A stretch of 64,000 nt of DNA from Arthrobacter jinronghuae. GTDB lineage: Bacteria; Actinomycetota; Actinomycetes; Actinomycetales; Micrococcaceae. The notes beneath the pieces were generated by a model. That model had not been told where the DNA came from and did not search any database. It saw nothing but the letters and a program-made list of their open reading frames with translations. Position 1 is the first letter of the stretch, and every line of letters starts with the position of its first letter. Shown in pieces: positions 54,063 to 62,634 of the stretch. The stretch is from contig NZ_CP104263.1 in the NCBI RefSeq assembly GCF_025244825.1, positions 3,472,001 to 3,536,000 on the forward strand, written 5' to 3'. The position numbers and the translations under genes are program-made.

Positions 54063-55424
54063 ATGTATGAATGGCTCATGGTCGGCGTAGGTTTGCTCCT
54101 CACCGTCGGCACCGGACTGTTTGTCGCCTCCGAATTTGCGCTCGTCAATCTGGACCGTGGGGACCTTGAGTCACGCCGCGACAAGGGCGAGAAACGCCTC
54201 AATCCCACGATCAACGCGCTGAAGATCACCTCCACGCATCTTTCCAGCGCCCAGCTGGGTATCACGCTGACCACCCTGCTGACCGGGTACACCTTTGAGC
54301 CTGCGATTAGTTCGCTGCTGCGCTCCCCGCTCACGGCGCTGGGCCTCCCGGAAGGACTGGTGCCGGGGATCGGTGCCGTCGCCGGCATTTTCCTCGCCAC
54401 CATCTTCTCGATGATCATCGGCGAACTGGTACCGAAGAACTTTGCCCTGGCCCTCCCCCTGGCGACCGCCAAGCTGGTGGTGCCCTTCCAGACCGTCTTC
54501 ACCACGGTGTTCAAGCCCGTAATCCTGTTGTTCAACAACACTGCCAATGCGATCATCCGCTCCTTCGGCATCGAACCCAAGGAAGAACTATCGGGTGCCC
54601 GCAGCGCGGAAGAGCTCAGTTCCCTGGTCCGGCGTTCGGCGCTGGAAGGCGTCCTGGACCTGGACCACGCCGTGCTCCTGAACCGGACCCTGCGCTTTGC
54701 CGAGCACTCCGCCGCGGACGTTATGACCCCCCGGGTCCGCATGCGGACGGTTCACGAGTCCGACACTGCGGAACAAGTGGTCGCCGTTGCCACGGCAACC
54801 GGCTATTCCCGCTTCCCCGTGATCGGACGCGATTCGGACGACGTCCTGGGCGTGCTGCACCTCAAGCAGGCCTTCGCCGTTCCGCTGGCCGCACGGACTT
54901 CCGTCACGGCCGCGGAACTGATGGTGGAACCGCTGCATGTACCCGAGTCCATGGGCGTTGACACGCTGCTGGGACTGCTGCGGGCCCAGGGCCTGCAGGT
55001 CGCGATCGTTTCCGACGAGCACGGCGGTACAGCCGGCATCGTCACCCTCGAAGACCTCGTGGAGGAAATCGTCGGCGAACTCGAGGACGAACACGACCGC
55101 GCGCGCGTCGGCGTCGTCCGCACGGGCCGTGCCATCACGTTCGACGCCGCGCTGCGGCCGGACGAACTCCTGGACCGCACCGGCGTCGAGGTTCCCGACG
55201 GCGAGGAATATGACACCATCGCCGGCTTCGTCACGGACGTGCTGGACCGGTTGCCGGAACTGGGCGACGAAGTGGAAATCGAGGGTGGCACGCTCCGCGT
55301 GGAGCGGGTGGTCCGAAACCATATAGAACGCCTGCGCTTCACCCCGTCGGGCTCACTGGAGACCCCGGTGAGCGCCCATGACCGCATTGTCGACTCGCTG
55401 ACCAAGGACCTGACCCATGAGTGA
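54063..55424 (+). CDS. CNNM/CorC family membrane protein (hemolysin family), first of pair
   Basis: This 453-residue protein has an N-terminal DUF21 membrane domain (three or four helices; IFSMIIGELVPKNFALA is the family hallmark), paired CBS domains (DVMTPRVRMRTVHES; VSDEHGGTAGIVTLEDLVEEIVGELEDEHD), and a C-terminal CorC_HlyC domain. Relatives are magnesium/cobalt exporters or determinants of Mg tolerance (for example MpfA). The downstream gene starts within its last codons (8-nt overlap), so the pair is translationally coupled. Confidence 0.88.
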   Translation: MYEWLMVGVGLLLTVGTGLFVASEFALVNLDRGDLESRRDKGEKRLNPTINALKITSTHLSSAQLGITLTTLLTGYTFEPAISSLLRSPLTALGLPEGLVPGIGAVAGIFLATIFSMIIGELVPKNFALALPLATAKLVVPFQTVFTTVFKPVILLFNNTANAIIRSFGIEPKEELSGARSAEELSSLVRRSALEGVLDLDHAVLLNRTLRFAEHSAADVMTPRVRMRTVHESDTAEQVVAVATATGYSRFPVIGRDSDDVLGVLHLKQAFAVPLAARTSVTAAELMVEPLHVPESMGVDTLLGLLRAQGLQVAIVSDEHGGTAGIVTLEDLVEEIVGELEDEHDRARVGVVRTGRAITFDAALRPDELLDRTGVEVPDGEEYDTIAGFVTDVLDRLPELGDEVEIEGGTLRVERVVRNHIERLRFTPSGSLETPVSAHDRIVDSLTKDLTHE

Positions 55425-56457
55425 ATACCTGCCCGGAATCATCTGGCTCGTAGTGCTGCTGGTGGTCAACGCGTTCTTCGTCGGCGCGGAATTCGCCGTC
55501 ATCTCGGCCCGTCGGTCGCAGATTGAGCCGAAGGCCGAAGCCGGCAGCAAGGCCGCAAAAACCACCTTGTGGGCCATGGAGCACGCCACGCTGATGCTGG
55601 CGACCAGCCAGCTTGGCATCACTGTCTGCTCCCTGGTCATCCTGAACGTCTCGGAACCGGCCATCCACCACCTGCTGGAGATTCCGCTGGGGCTGACTCC
55701 GCTGTCCGCAGACGCCATCGGCATTATCGCTTTTGTGGTGGCGCTGCTGCTGGTGACGTTCCTGCACGTGGTGGTGGGTGAAATGGTGCCGAAGAACATC
55801 TCGTTCTCCGTGCCCACCCGGGCTGCACTGCTGCTGGCTCCGCCCCTGGTGATGGTATCCCGCATTGTCCGTCCGATCATCTGGACGCTGAACGGCATAG
55901 CGAACGGCGTCCTGCGCCTGTTCAAGGTTGAACCCAAGGACGAAGCCACCAGCGCCTACACCTTGGACGAGGTGGCCAACATTGTGGAGCAGTCCACGCG
56001 TGACGGGGTGCTCTCGGACCGCAGCGGCACCCTGACGGCCGCTTTCGAGTTCACGGAGAAGACCGTGGCCGACGTCGAGGTTCCGATCAGCCAGATGGTG
56101 CTGCTGCACGAGACCGCCACCCCCGCGGACCTGCAGCAGGCCGTGGACGTCCACGGTTACTCGCGGTACATCCTCACCAACGACGACGGCGACCCCGACG
56201 GCTACCTTCACCTGAAGGACGTCATGGACCTCACCACGCCGGATGAGTTCGCCGCACCGGTACCGGCCAAGCGGATCCGCCGGCTGGCGTCCGCTTACCG
56301 GGGCAGCGAGCTGGAGGACGCCCTGGCCACCATGCGCCGGAGCGGCGCCCACGTGGCCCGGGTCTTTGACGCCAAGGGCAACACCACGGGCGTCTTGTTC
56401 CTCGAGGACATCATCGAAGAACTGGTGGGCGAAGTCCACGACGCCACCACCGTTTAA
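55417..56457 (+). CDS. CNNM/CorC family membrane protein, second of pair
   Basis: This 346-residue paralogue has the same DUF21 membrane domain (HVVVGEMVPKNISFS) and CBS pair (DVEVPISQMVLLHE...; VFDAKGNTTGVLFLEDIIEELVGEVHD) but no CorC_HlyC tail. Such long-plus-short pairs are frequent in Actinobacteria and probably form a heteromeric transporter or regulator of divalent cations. It ends 4 nt from the convergent DUF1992 gene. Confidence 0.87.
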   Translation: MSEYLPGIIWLVVLLVVNAFFVGAEFAVISARRSQIEPKAEAGSKAAKTTLWAMEHATLMLATSQLGITVCSLVILNVSEPAIHHLLEIPLGLTPLSADAIGIIAFVVALLLVTFLHVVVGEMVPKNISFSVPTRAALLLAPPLVMVSRIVRPIIWTLNGIANGVLRLFKVEPKDEATSAYTLDEVANIVEQSTRDGVLSDRSGTLTAAFEFTEKTVADVEVPISQMVLLHETATPADLQQAVDVHGYSRYILTNDDGDPDGYLHLKDVMDLTTPDEFAAPVPAKRIRRLASAYRGSELEDALATMRRSGAHVARVFDAKGNTTGVLFLEDIIEELVGEVHDATTV

Positions 56458-56460
56458 CGC

Positions 56461-57054
56461 CTAGCGAAAGAGCTTCCACCAAGGCCGCCGCTGCTCCGGT
56501 TCCGGAGCGGCGGCGGCTTCTTTTTCGGCTTCCTCAGCCTTCCGTTCCCGCCAGCGCTGCACTTCCTGCTCGACGTCGCGGGTGCGGGTGATAACGGGCG
56601 GACCGCCTTCAAGCTGGCGGCGCGCATCGATGACCCGCGCATTGAAATCCTGAACGATCTCCCGAACCTGCTTTTCGGTCCATCGGGTGTCCAGCCGGGC
56701 GTCCAGTTCCGCGTCTTCCGTGCGGAGCAGGATGGCCCTGGGCCCCAATCCCGTCACGTTCTCGCGCTGCATCAGCCCCTTGATCCACCAGTCCGGATCA
56801 TGGCCGTCACCCAGGTTCGGAATAGGTTTTCCGGCGTACTTCAGGTTGTCGAAGTCCCCCCGGGCCATGGCATCCCGGACCAGGTAATCGGCCTTCGCGG
56901 CGTCGTCCACCTTCCGGCGATTGTGCCGCAGCTTGTCCTCCGCCGCGGCCTGTTCCAGGTCTTCCTGGTCCAGGTCTCCGCCGGCCGCCGCGGCCCGCAG
57001 CTGCGCGGCCCGTTCCATCCTCCGCCGGTACTGCTCAACACCCCTGCCGTCCAT
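56461..57054 (-). CDS. DUF1992 (DnaJ homologue C28-like) protein
   Basis: This is a 197-residue highly charged protein. The DUF1992 core DYLVRDAMARGDFDNLKYAGKPIP is followed by PDWWIKGLMQRENV, both typical of the family (DNAJC28 conserved domain in bacteria). The C-terminus is Glu/Arg/Ala-rich, likely coiled coil, and ends with RRPWWKLFR. The function is unknown; a J-domain itself is absent. Confidence 0.83.
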   Translation of the reverse strand: MDGRGVEQYRRRMERAAQLRAAAAGGDLDQEDLEQAAAEDKLRHNRRKVDDAAKADYLVRDAMARGDFDNLKYAGKPIPNLGDGHDPDWWIKGLMQRENVTGLGPRAILLRTEDAELDARLDTRWTEKQVREIVQDFNARVIDARRQLEGGPPVITRTRDVEQEVQRWRERKAEEAEKEAAAAPEPEQRRPWWKLFR

Positions 57055-57165
57055 GATCTCCCGCCGCCTAAGCTGTCCCGATTAGTGTTTCAACCGGTTC
57101 GGACCTCTTCGGTATTCCTACTAAGGAGAAACGGCAAACGCGACAAAAGCGTGCCCGTTCCCGGA

Positions 57166-57741
57166 TTACTTCCGCAGCCTGCGCACGACGGCGCCGACGG
57201 CGGTGGCCGCCCCCGCGCCTGCCAGCAGCCACGGGCCGCCGACGAGGATCGGGTCGATCCACTGGTGGTTCACGTCCGCCCGCTTCCGGCCCGCCCGGGA
57301 GGAGAAGCCGTGGCGGGTGAACTCGCTCAGCACGCCGGTCTCCGTGATCGGGTTGTCCGGGTGCAGGGTAGCGAAGGACGCCAGATGGCTCTCCACCGCG
57401 TCCACCCGGTCCGCGGCGAGCAGGATCAGCCAGTGCGCGGCCCGGGCTTCACTGAACCGGCGGTAGGCGTACCGGCGCATCACGCCGGACAGTCCCTTGG
57501 GCGGGCAGGAGGTGCCGAACACGGGGGTGAGGAACTTGTGCTCGATGGACCGCTCCCGCGGATACTTTTCCTCCTGGCGCTCCGGGAATTCCCAGTGTGC
57601 GCCGCTGAGGGTCGGGTCAAACTGCAGCTTGGGCACCGCAGGACGGTCCCGGGGATCAAGGTCGACACCCCAGCCCGGGATCCGCGCGCGCAGTTCCTCG
57701 CTGGTGGGAGTCAGGGCCGGCTTTTGAGGCGTATAGGCCAT
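57166..57741 (-). CDS. conserved protein with C-terminal membrane anchor, next to formaldehyde dehydrogenase
   Basis: This is a 191-residue protein. The N-terminal half is Pro-rich (LTPTSEELRARIPGWGVDLDPRDRPAVPKL); the middle is helical with MRRYAYRRFSEARAAHWLILLAADRVDAVES; residues about 165-185 form one hydrophobic segment (DPILVGGPWLLAGAGAATAVGAVV) before an Arg-rich end. It lies 16 nt downstream of the dehydrogenase gene on the same strand, indicating an operon. I do not recognise a function; it could be a membrane tether or partner of the enzyme. Confidence 0.68.
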   Translation of the reverse strand: MAYTPQKPALTPTSEELRARIPGWGVDLDPRDRPAVPKLQFDPTLSGAHWEFPERQEEKYPRERSIEHKFLTPVFGTSCPPKGLSGVMRRYAYRRFSEARAAHWLILLAADRVDAVESHLASFATLHPDNPITETGVLSEFTRHGFSSRAGRKRADVNHQWIDPILVGGPWLLAGAGAATAVGAVVRRLRK

Positions 57742-57757
57742 TGCGGGGTCCTTCCTT

Positions 57758-58903
57758 TCAGGAGCCGGGGATGATGACGGGCTTGATGCAGTTATCCAGC
57801 TTCGCGGAGAACATGTGATAGCCCTCGGCAATGTGTTCCAGCGGAATCCGGTGCGTGATGATCTCGCTGGGCTTGAGGTAGCCGGCTTTGATGTGCTCGA
57901 ACAGGCGCGGCCACTGCCGCTTCATCGGAGTCTGGTTCATGTTCAGGGTCAGGCCCTTGTTCATGGCGTCACCGAACTTCACGGCACTGAAGACCGGACC
58001 GTACGCGCCCATCACGGAAATGGTGCCCGCCTTGCGTACCGAATCGATCGCCCAGTTGAGCGCCACGGGTGAGCCGCCCTGCAGTTTGAGCTTGGTGGCG
58101 GTCACGTGCTGCAGGAAATTACCGTCCGCCTCTGCCCCCACCGCATCAATTGCGACATCGGCACCGAGATGGTCGGTGATTTTCTTCATCTGGACCACAA
58201 TGTCGTCGTACTCGGTGAAGTTGTAGGTCTCGGCGTGGGCGAAAGTCCGCGCCTTTTCCAGCCGGTAGTCCAAGTGGTCAATGACGATGACCCGGCCGGC
58301 ACCCATCAGCCAGGCTGACTTGGCGGCATACAGCCCCACCGGGCCGGCGCCGAAGACAATCACGGTGTCGCCCTCCACAATGTCCCCCAGCTGGGCGCCG
58401 AAGTAGCCCGTGGCCAGGGCATCGGTGCACATCAGGGCGTCTTCTTCATCCATCCAGTCGGGGATGATGGAGGGTCCGACGTCGGCAAACGGGACCCGGA
58501 CGAACTCCGCCTGGCCGCCGTCGTAGCCGCCGGTGGTGTGCGAATAGCCGTAGAGGCTGCCCACGGCGGTGGCATTGGGATTGACGTTGTGGCAGTTCGA
58601 ATACATCCCCCGCGCGCAGAAGAAACAGGACCCGCAGTAAATGTTGGCCGGGACCATAACGCGGTCGCCCACATTGAGGTTCTGCACGGACGATCCGACT
58701 TCCTCGACCACTCCGATGAACTCATGGCCGAAGGTATGCCCGATCCGGGTGTCGGGCATTAGTCCGTGGTAGAGGTGCAGGTCGGACCCGCAGATGGCCG
58801 CCCGGGTGACGCGCACGATGGCATCGTTGGGATGCTCGATCGGCGGCATGTCCTTCTCTTCCACCCTCACCTTGTAGGGCCCTCGGTACACCATCGCTCG
58901 CAC
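57758..58903 (-). CDS. zinc-dependent dehydrogenase, glutathione-independent formaldehyde dehydrogenase-like
   Basis: This 381-residue MDR enzyme has a catalytic zinc site (AICGSDLHLYHG, GHEFIGVVEEVG), a structural zinc loop (YCGSCFFCARGMYSNC), and a Rossmann motif VIVFGAGPVGLYAA. The DLHLYHG and MYSNCHNVNP features fit formaldehyde-dismutase/FdhA-like proteins. The start is GTG 58903 with GAGGAG; ATG 58894 is possible. It likely detoxifies aldehydes without glutathione. The downstream unknown gene is probably its operon partner. Confidence 0.85.
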   Translation of the reverse strand: MRAMVYRGPYKVRVEEKDMPPIEHPNDAIVRVTRAAICGSDLHLYHGLMPDTRIGHTFGHEFIGVVEEVGSSVQNLNVGDRVMVPANIYCGSCFFCARGMYSNCHNVNPNATAVGSLYGYSHTTGGYDGGQAEFVRVPFADVGPSIIPDWMDEEDALMCTDALATGYFGAQLGDIVEGDTVIVFGAGPVGLYAAKSAWLMGAGRVIVIDHLDYRLEKARTFAHAETYNFTEYDDIVVQMKKITDHLGADVAIDAVGAEADGNFLQHVTATKLKLQGGSPVALNWAIDSVRKAGTISVMGAYGPVFSAVKFGDAMNKGLTLNMNQTPMKRQWPRLFEHIKAGYLKPSEIITHRIPLEHIAEGYHMFSAKLDNCIKPVIIPGS

Positions 58904-58955
58904 TGGACAGTCTCCTCATCTGAAGCCGGATCTGGCCCCTTAACAATAAGCAGAC

Positions 58956-60503
58956 TTAGTAACTTTGCAACCCTGGTCCCGGTCCAGCCGCCGGAAGCTT
59001 CACGGTGAAAACGCTCCCCCGCCCCGCCTCGCTGCTGAAGTCAATGCTCCCCCCGTGCTCTTCCACAATCCTGCGGGTGATCACCAGGCCCAACCCGGCC
59101 CCGGGGATGGCCGCGGTGAGAACCTGGCCGGACCTGAAGAACTTGTTGAAAACCTGTTCCTGCTCCGCCTGCGTCATCCCGATGCCGGTGTCGGCGACCT
59201 CAATCACCACGGTTTCATCCTGCCGCCTCGCCTCTACCTGCACCGTTCCGCCGCCGGGTGAGTACTTCACGGCGTTGGACACCAGGTTCTCCAGCACCTG
59301 CCGGATCCGGCCTTCGTCCACCACGGCCCGTAGCCCTGCCGACAGCTCGACGCCGATTTCCACCCCGTTGATCCGGGCGTGGGGGCGGAAGGAGTCGGCG
59401 GCGGCTGCGACAGTGGAAGCCAGATCCACTTCCTGCAGTTCCATTGCGCCGTTGTCGGACGCCACGGACAGCAGGTCGGAAACCAGCTGCAGCAGCCGCT
59501 CGGAATTCCGCACCGCTGCCTGCAGGGCCGATTCGACGGCGCCGGGCAACTGCTCTTCTTCCAGGGCCATATCCAGGTAACCGAGGATGGATGTCAGGGG
59601 CGTGCGCAGCTCGTGGGACACATTGCCCACAAACTCACCCTGTGCCGCCAGCGCACGAACCAACTGAGTGACGTCGCTGAACGCCAGGACCGAACATTTG
59701 AAGTCCCCACCGTCGACCACCGGGCGCGAACAGACACTGACCGCCATCTTGCCCTCGCCGGCGCCGATCCACATGATCTGCTGCGAAAAGGATTCTCCGG
59801 AAGCGGCACGGCGGATGGGGAGCAGCTCGTCCGGAAGCGGTGTGATTCGGTCGGGGCCGTAAACAGACCACGCTCCGGACTTGAAGTCGCTCAGGTCCTG
59901 GGCACCCAATATGGCCCGGCTGGCCTCCATATGGGCGTTCGCGAGGATCTCCCGGCCTTCGTCATCCACCACGAGCACGCCCACGTCCACCGTGTCCAGG
60001 ATGGTCTTCAGCAGTGATTCCCGTTCCCTGGCCGCACGCTCGGCAACGCCGCGTGCGGCTTCTGCTGCTTCTGCCTGCTGGAGCGCGTCAACCAGGTCGC
60101 GTTCATACCTGCGCCTTCCGGGCATGGGGAAGACCGTGAGCAGGTCCACGGTGCGGCCGCGGTAGGCAGTCCGGACCGCAGAAATGTGAGCCGGCAGTCT
60201 GCTGTTACCGGATCCGTTGAAGTCGACACTGAGATACGTTGCTGGTTCGGCAGTGAGTGCTGCGCTCCAGCGTTGGTATTCCAGCAGGTCCTCGGGTGAA
60301 AGCAGGTCGGAAAAAACGGTGCCTGCCAGCGCACTTCGGTTCCTGCCGGTCCAAGCCGCGAAGGTGGAGTTTGATTCCAGGATGACGCCTTGCCCGGAAA
60401 CCAGAACGTACCCGGACGGGGAACGATGGAAAAGGGTCGGCCAGTCCGGAATGGACGTTCGTCGGCGTCCGATGCGGGGAATACGGCGGGAAAACATGGG
60501 CAT
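58956..60503 (-). CDS. cytosolic PAS-domain sensor histidine kinase
   Basis: This 515-residue kinase has no membrane segment. A first PAS (RSPSGYVLVSGQGVILESNSTFAAWTGR), a coiled coil with Glu/Ala repeats (about residues 135-165), and a second PAS (LLKTILDTVDVGVLVVDDEGREILAN) precede HisKA (GNVSHELRTPLTSILGYLDMALEE) and HATPase (NLVSNAVKYSPGGG; GAGLGLVITRRIVEEHGGS). No response regulator is adjacent, so it is an orphan kinase. It is divergent from the second SpaB_C gene. Confidence 0.9.
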   Translation of the reverse strand: MPMFSRRIPRIGRRRTSIPDWPTLFHRSPSGYVLVSGQGVILESNSTFAAWTGRNRSALAGTVFSDLLSPEDLLEYQRWSAALTAEPATYLSVDFNGSGNSRLPAHISAVRTAYRGRTVDLLTVFPMPGRRRYERDLVDALQQAEAAEAARGVAERAARERESLLKTILDTVDVGVLVVDDEGREILANAHMEASRAILGAQDLSDFKSGAWSVYGPDRITPLPDELLPIRRAASGESFSQQIMWIGAGEGKMAVSVCSRPVVDGGDFKCSVLAFSDVTQLVRALAAQGEFVGNVSHELRTPLTSILGYLDMALEEEQLPGAVESALQAAVRNSERLLQLVSDLLSVASDNGAMELQEVDLASTVAAAADSFRPHARINGVEIGVELSAGLRAVVDEGRIRQVLENLVSNAVKYSPGGGTVQVEARRQDETVVIEVADTGIGMTQAEQEQVFNKFFRSGQVLTAAIPGAGLGLVITRRIVEEHGGSIDFSSEAGRGSVFTVKLPAAGPGPGLQSY

Positions 60504-60870
60504 GCCGGACCTTTTGGAAGAACAAGTTACTCAGGGACAATTTCCCGGGACGCGCATTCGTCGAGTATTCGATTGAGGCTTGTGCCCGGCCAAACAATTT
60601 ATCAGCATGCTTGTTTGATTCGTAATATGACGGGATTTCCCCATTTCCGGCCCCTGCGCATGGCTGCGGGTACCCCCGGATGTGCGTGCGCAAGCAGGAG
60701 ATATTACTACTAATCGAGCGCTTCGGGATGGGTTCCGTCCGTCTTCGCAGCGAGGAACCTCGGGTGGTGGACACGGCCGCTGGATTGGGAAAGACTTCGA
60801 TCCCCGGGACACGCTGAACTGGGTGTTCCGGGTGGGGTGGTCCAGCACTACCAGCACCGAAAGGATGGCC
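60504..60870. promoter_or_regulatory. divergent region between the orphan kinase and SpaB_C copy B
   Basis: This 367-nt stretch has no convincing gene. CAAACAA at 60591-60597 and TTGTTTG at 60611-60617 form a 7-bp inverted repeat with a 13-nt spacer. Short ORFs exist (for example GTG 60764 to TGA 60817 with a GAGGA site, 17 codons), but none matches the seven-codon ORF at the first locus. Confidence 0.4.
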
Positions 60871-61821
60871 ATGACTCAGCCAGCCGCAGTCCGAACTCCC
60901 TCCCGCCCCTCCCCCCACCTCACGTGGTGGAACCTGACTGTTGATGCCGGTGGTTTTGAACTGGCCGATCGGATCATCGGTGAACTTGTGACCCCCCTTG
61001 TTGCGCAGGCGAGGCTTTGCGGAACCAAGCGATGGTTCTATACCCGCCGCATGCAGCCGTCCAATGCTCAGGTCCGGCTTCGGGTACTTGCCCCCGCAGA
61101 AACCCTGGACCGGCTGCAGTCCCTGCTGGGGGCACTGCAGGAGCAGTCCGGAGATCCGGTGCGAAGTCTCACGGTGGAGCATGAATTCAGCGAACCGGTG
61201 CTGGACCGGACAATCGGCACGGACCCGCTGCTGCCGTCGGTCGAAGCAGACGTGGCCCGCTACGGCGGTGTTGACGGGCTGGCCTTGGCGGAGGAGGTCT
61301 TCGAGCTTTCCTCCGATCTCTGCCTCTGGGCAACCGCACGGTTTGCGAAGGCGCAGAACCGGTCGGCGCTGGCATCCCTGCTTCTCTTCGATTCGGCCTA
61401 CGCCATGATGAAGGGACCGCGTGCGTCCACGTGGCCGGACCGCCGTCGGGTCTCCTGGGAGTACTACTGGGACAGCCATCTCCACAGCTGCACGGCCTCC
61501 GATCCGCGGGCTGCCGGAGTGCAGAAGGCCACGGGTGCGCAGGCCCAGGCCCAGTTGATGCCGGTACACAGGCTGATGATGGCCACAGCCTCAGAACCCG
61601 CCGTCACGAACTGGCGCCGGCGCTGGCTGCGGACCATTGACACCTATCTCTACCGGGCAGACAAGGCCGGAGCCAGCCGCAGTGCCCAGCACCTCACCGT
61701 GTACCAGGCGCACGGCCTGTTGAACCGGCTGGGATTCACGCTTCGCCAGGAGGCACTGATCGGGGTCTATGCCAGGACGTGGAGCAGGGAAAAAGAAACC
61801 GAGTTGGCGGAGGCCACCTAG
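60871..61821 (+). CDS. stand-alone SpaB_C / thiopeptide-type bacteriocin biosynthesis domain protein (copy B)
   Basis: This 316-residue paralogue of the protein at 19063-20022 is recognisably similar along its whole length (WWNLTVDAGGFELADRIIGE; EADVARYGGVDGLALAEEVF; MMKGPRASTWPDRRRVSWEY; QAHGLLNRLGFTLRQEA). The family R..DP...H.R.R motif has changed to FYTRRMQPSNAQVRLRV: the DP and His positions are replaced. The start ATG 60871 has AAGGA 5 nt upstream. It stands alone, between an orphan kinase and a GAF-ANTAR gene. Function unknown. Confidence 0.75.
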   Translation: MTQPAAVRTPSRPSPHLTWWNLTVDAGGFELADRIIGELVTPLVAQARLCGTKRWFYTRRMQPSNAQVRLRVLAPAETLDRLQSLLGALQEQSGDPVRSLTVEHEFSEPVLDRTIGTDPLLPSVEADVARYGGVDGLALAEEVFELSSDLCLWATARFAKAQNRSALASLLLFDSAYAMMKGPRASTWPDRRRVSWEYYWDSHLHSCTASDPRAAGVQKATGAQAQAQLMPVHRLMMATASEPAVTNWRRRWLRTIDTYLYRADKAGASRSAQHLTVYQAHGLLNRLGFTLRQEALIGVYARTWSREKETELAEAT

Positions 61822-61871
61822 GCGTGGGCGGGGCAGCGGCTGCGCGGACGGGGGTCGGGCTCGGGCGGCGA

Positions 61872-61877
61872 TAGAAT
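61872..61877 (+). promoter_or_regulatory. -10 box of an apparently leaderless ANTAR gene
   Basis: TAGAAT ends 6 nt before the ATG at 61884, which places the expected transcription start on or next to the start codon. No ribosome binding site is present, supporting a leaderless mRNA. Confidence 0.55.
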
Positions 61878-61883
61878 CAACGT

Positions 61884-62615
61884 ATGAGCCTAACCGCGGA
61901 CCAGCAGTCCGTTGCAGCTGAATTGCAGCAGCTTATTCTGCAGACCGAGTCGGTGGAGTTCTTCCTTGAGGGCTTCGCCATGCGTGCCGCTGAGCTTTTC
62001 AGCAGCGATGCCGAAGTCCTGGCCGGGGTGACCCTGCTTCGGAACAAGCAGGGCACCACCGTGGCCAGCAGCAGCGAGGCGGCGCGGGCGCTGGATGAAG
62101 TCCAGTACGGCTTCGGAGACGGGCCGTGCATGCGGGCCTCGCGGACGGGGCGGACAGTCATGGTGGAAGATGTGCGCACCGACCCCCGGTGGCCGGAGTA
62201 CACGGACGCCATCCGGGACCGCGGTTTCCATTCCATCCTCGGCGTCCCGCTTCTCCTCGGTAACGACGGCGGTGCCGGGCTCAACCTGTATGCCCGGGAC
62301 GCCGGTCACTTCACACCGCACATCATCCGGTCAGCCGAAACGTTCGCCGCTGAGGCGGCAGTCACCCTGCAATTGGCCGTCCAGATCGCCCGGCACAAGA
62401 GCACAGCCGATCACCTCCGCGCGGCCATGGAAGCCCGGACCACCATCGACCTCGCAGTCGGGATTATCATGGCTCAGAACAAATGCGGTCAGCAGGAGGC
62501 CTTCCAGATCCTGAGCGGTGCCTCCAGCAACCGGAACGTGAAACTCCGCGGCCTCGCCGAGCAAGTGGTGAAGTCCGTAACGTCGCAGGATGTGGAAACC
62601 CACTTCATCGACTAG
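61884..62615 (+). CDS. GAF and ANTAR domain regulator (RNA-binding antiterminator)
   Basis: This is a 243-residue protein with a GAF sensor (about residues 20-165; GDGPCMRASRTGRTVMVEDVRTDPRWPEYTDAIRDRGFHSILGVPL) and a C-terminal ANTAR domain (RTTIDLAVGIIMAQNKCGQQEAFQILSGASSNRNVKLRGLAEQVV). ANTAR proteins bind tandem hairpins in nascent RNA and prevent termination. It has no partner kinase next to it and no obvious ANTAR dual-hairpin target inside the window. Confidence 0.88.
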   Translation: MSLTADQQSVAAELQQLILQTESVEFFLEGFAMRAAELFSSDAEVLAGVTLLRNKQGTTVASSSEAARALDEVQYGFGDGPCMRASRTGRTVMVEDVRTDPRWPEYTDAIRDRGFHSILGVPLLLGNDGGAGLNLYARDAGHFTPHIIRSAETFAAEAAVTLQLAVQIARHKSTADHLRAAMEARTTIDLAVGIIMAQNKCGQQEAFQILSGASSNRNVKLRGLAEQVVKSVTSQDVETHFID

Positions 62616-62634
62616 GGCGTGCCTCCGGGACGCT

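Noticed and set aside
60627..60713. 28-residue ORF ending CACASRRYYY before SpaB_C copy B, considered as a precursor peptide
   Set aside because: No ribosome binding site precedes its ATG, and nothing similar occurs at the first SpaB_C locus.
60764..60817. 17-codon ORF with a GAGGA site before SpaB_C copy B
   Set aside because: Its sequence (VVDTAAGLGKTSIPGTR) is unrelated to the seven-codon ORF of the first locus, and the overlap with another open frame makes it likely to be chance.
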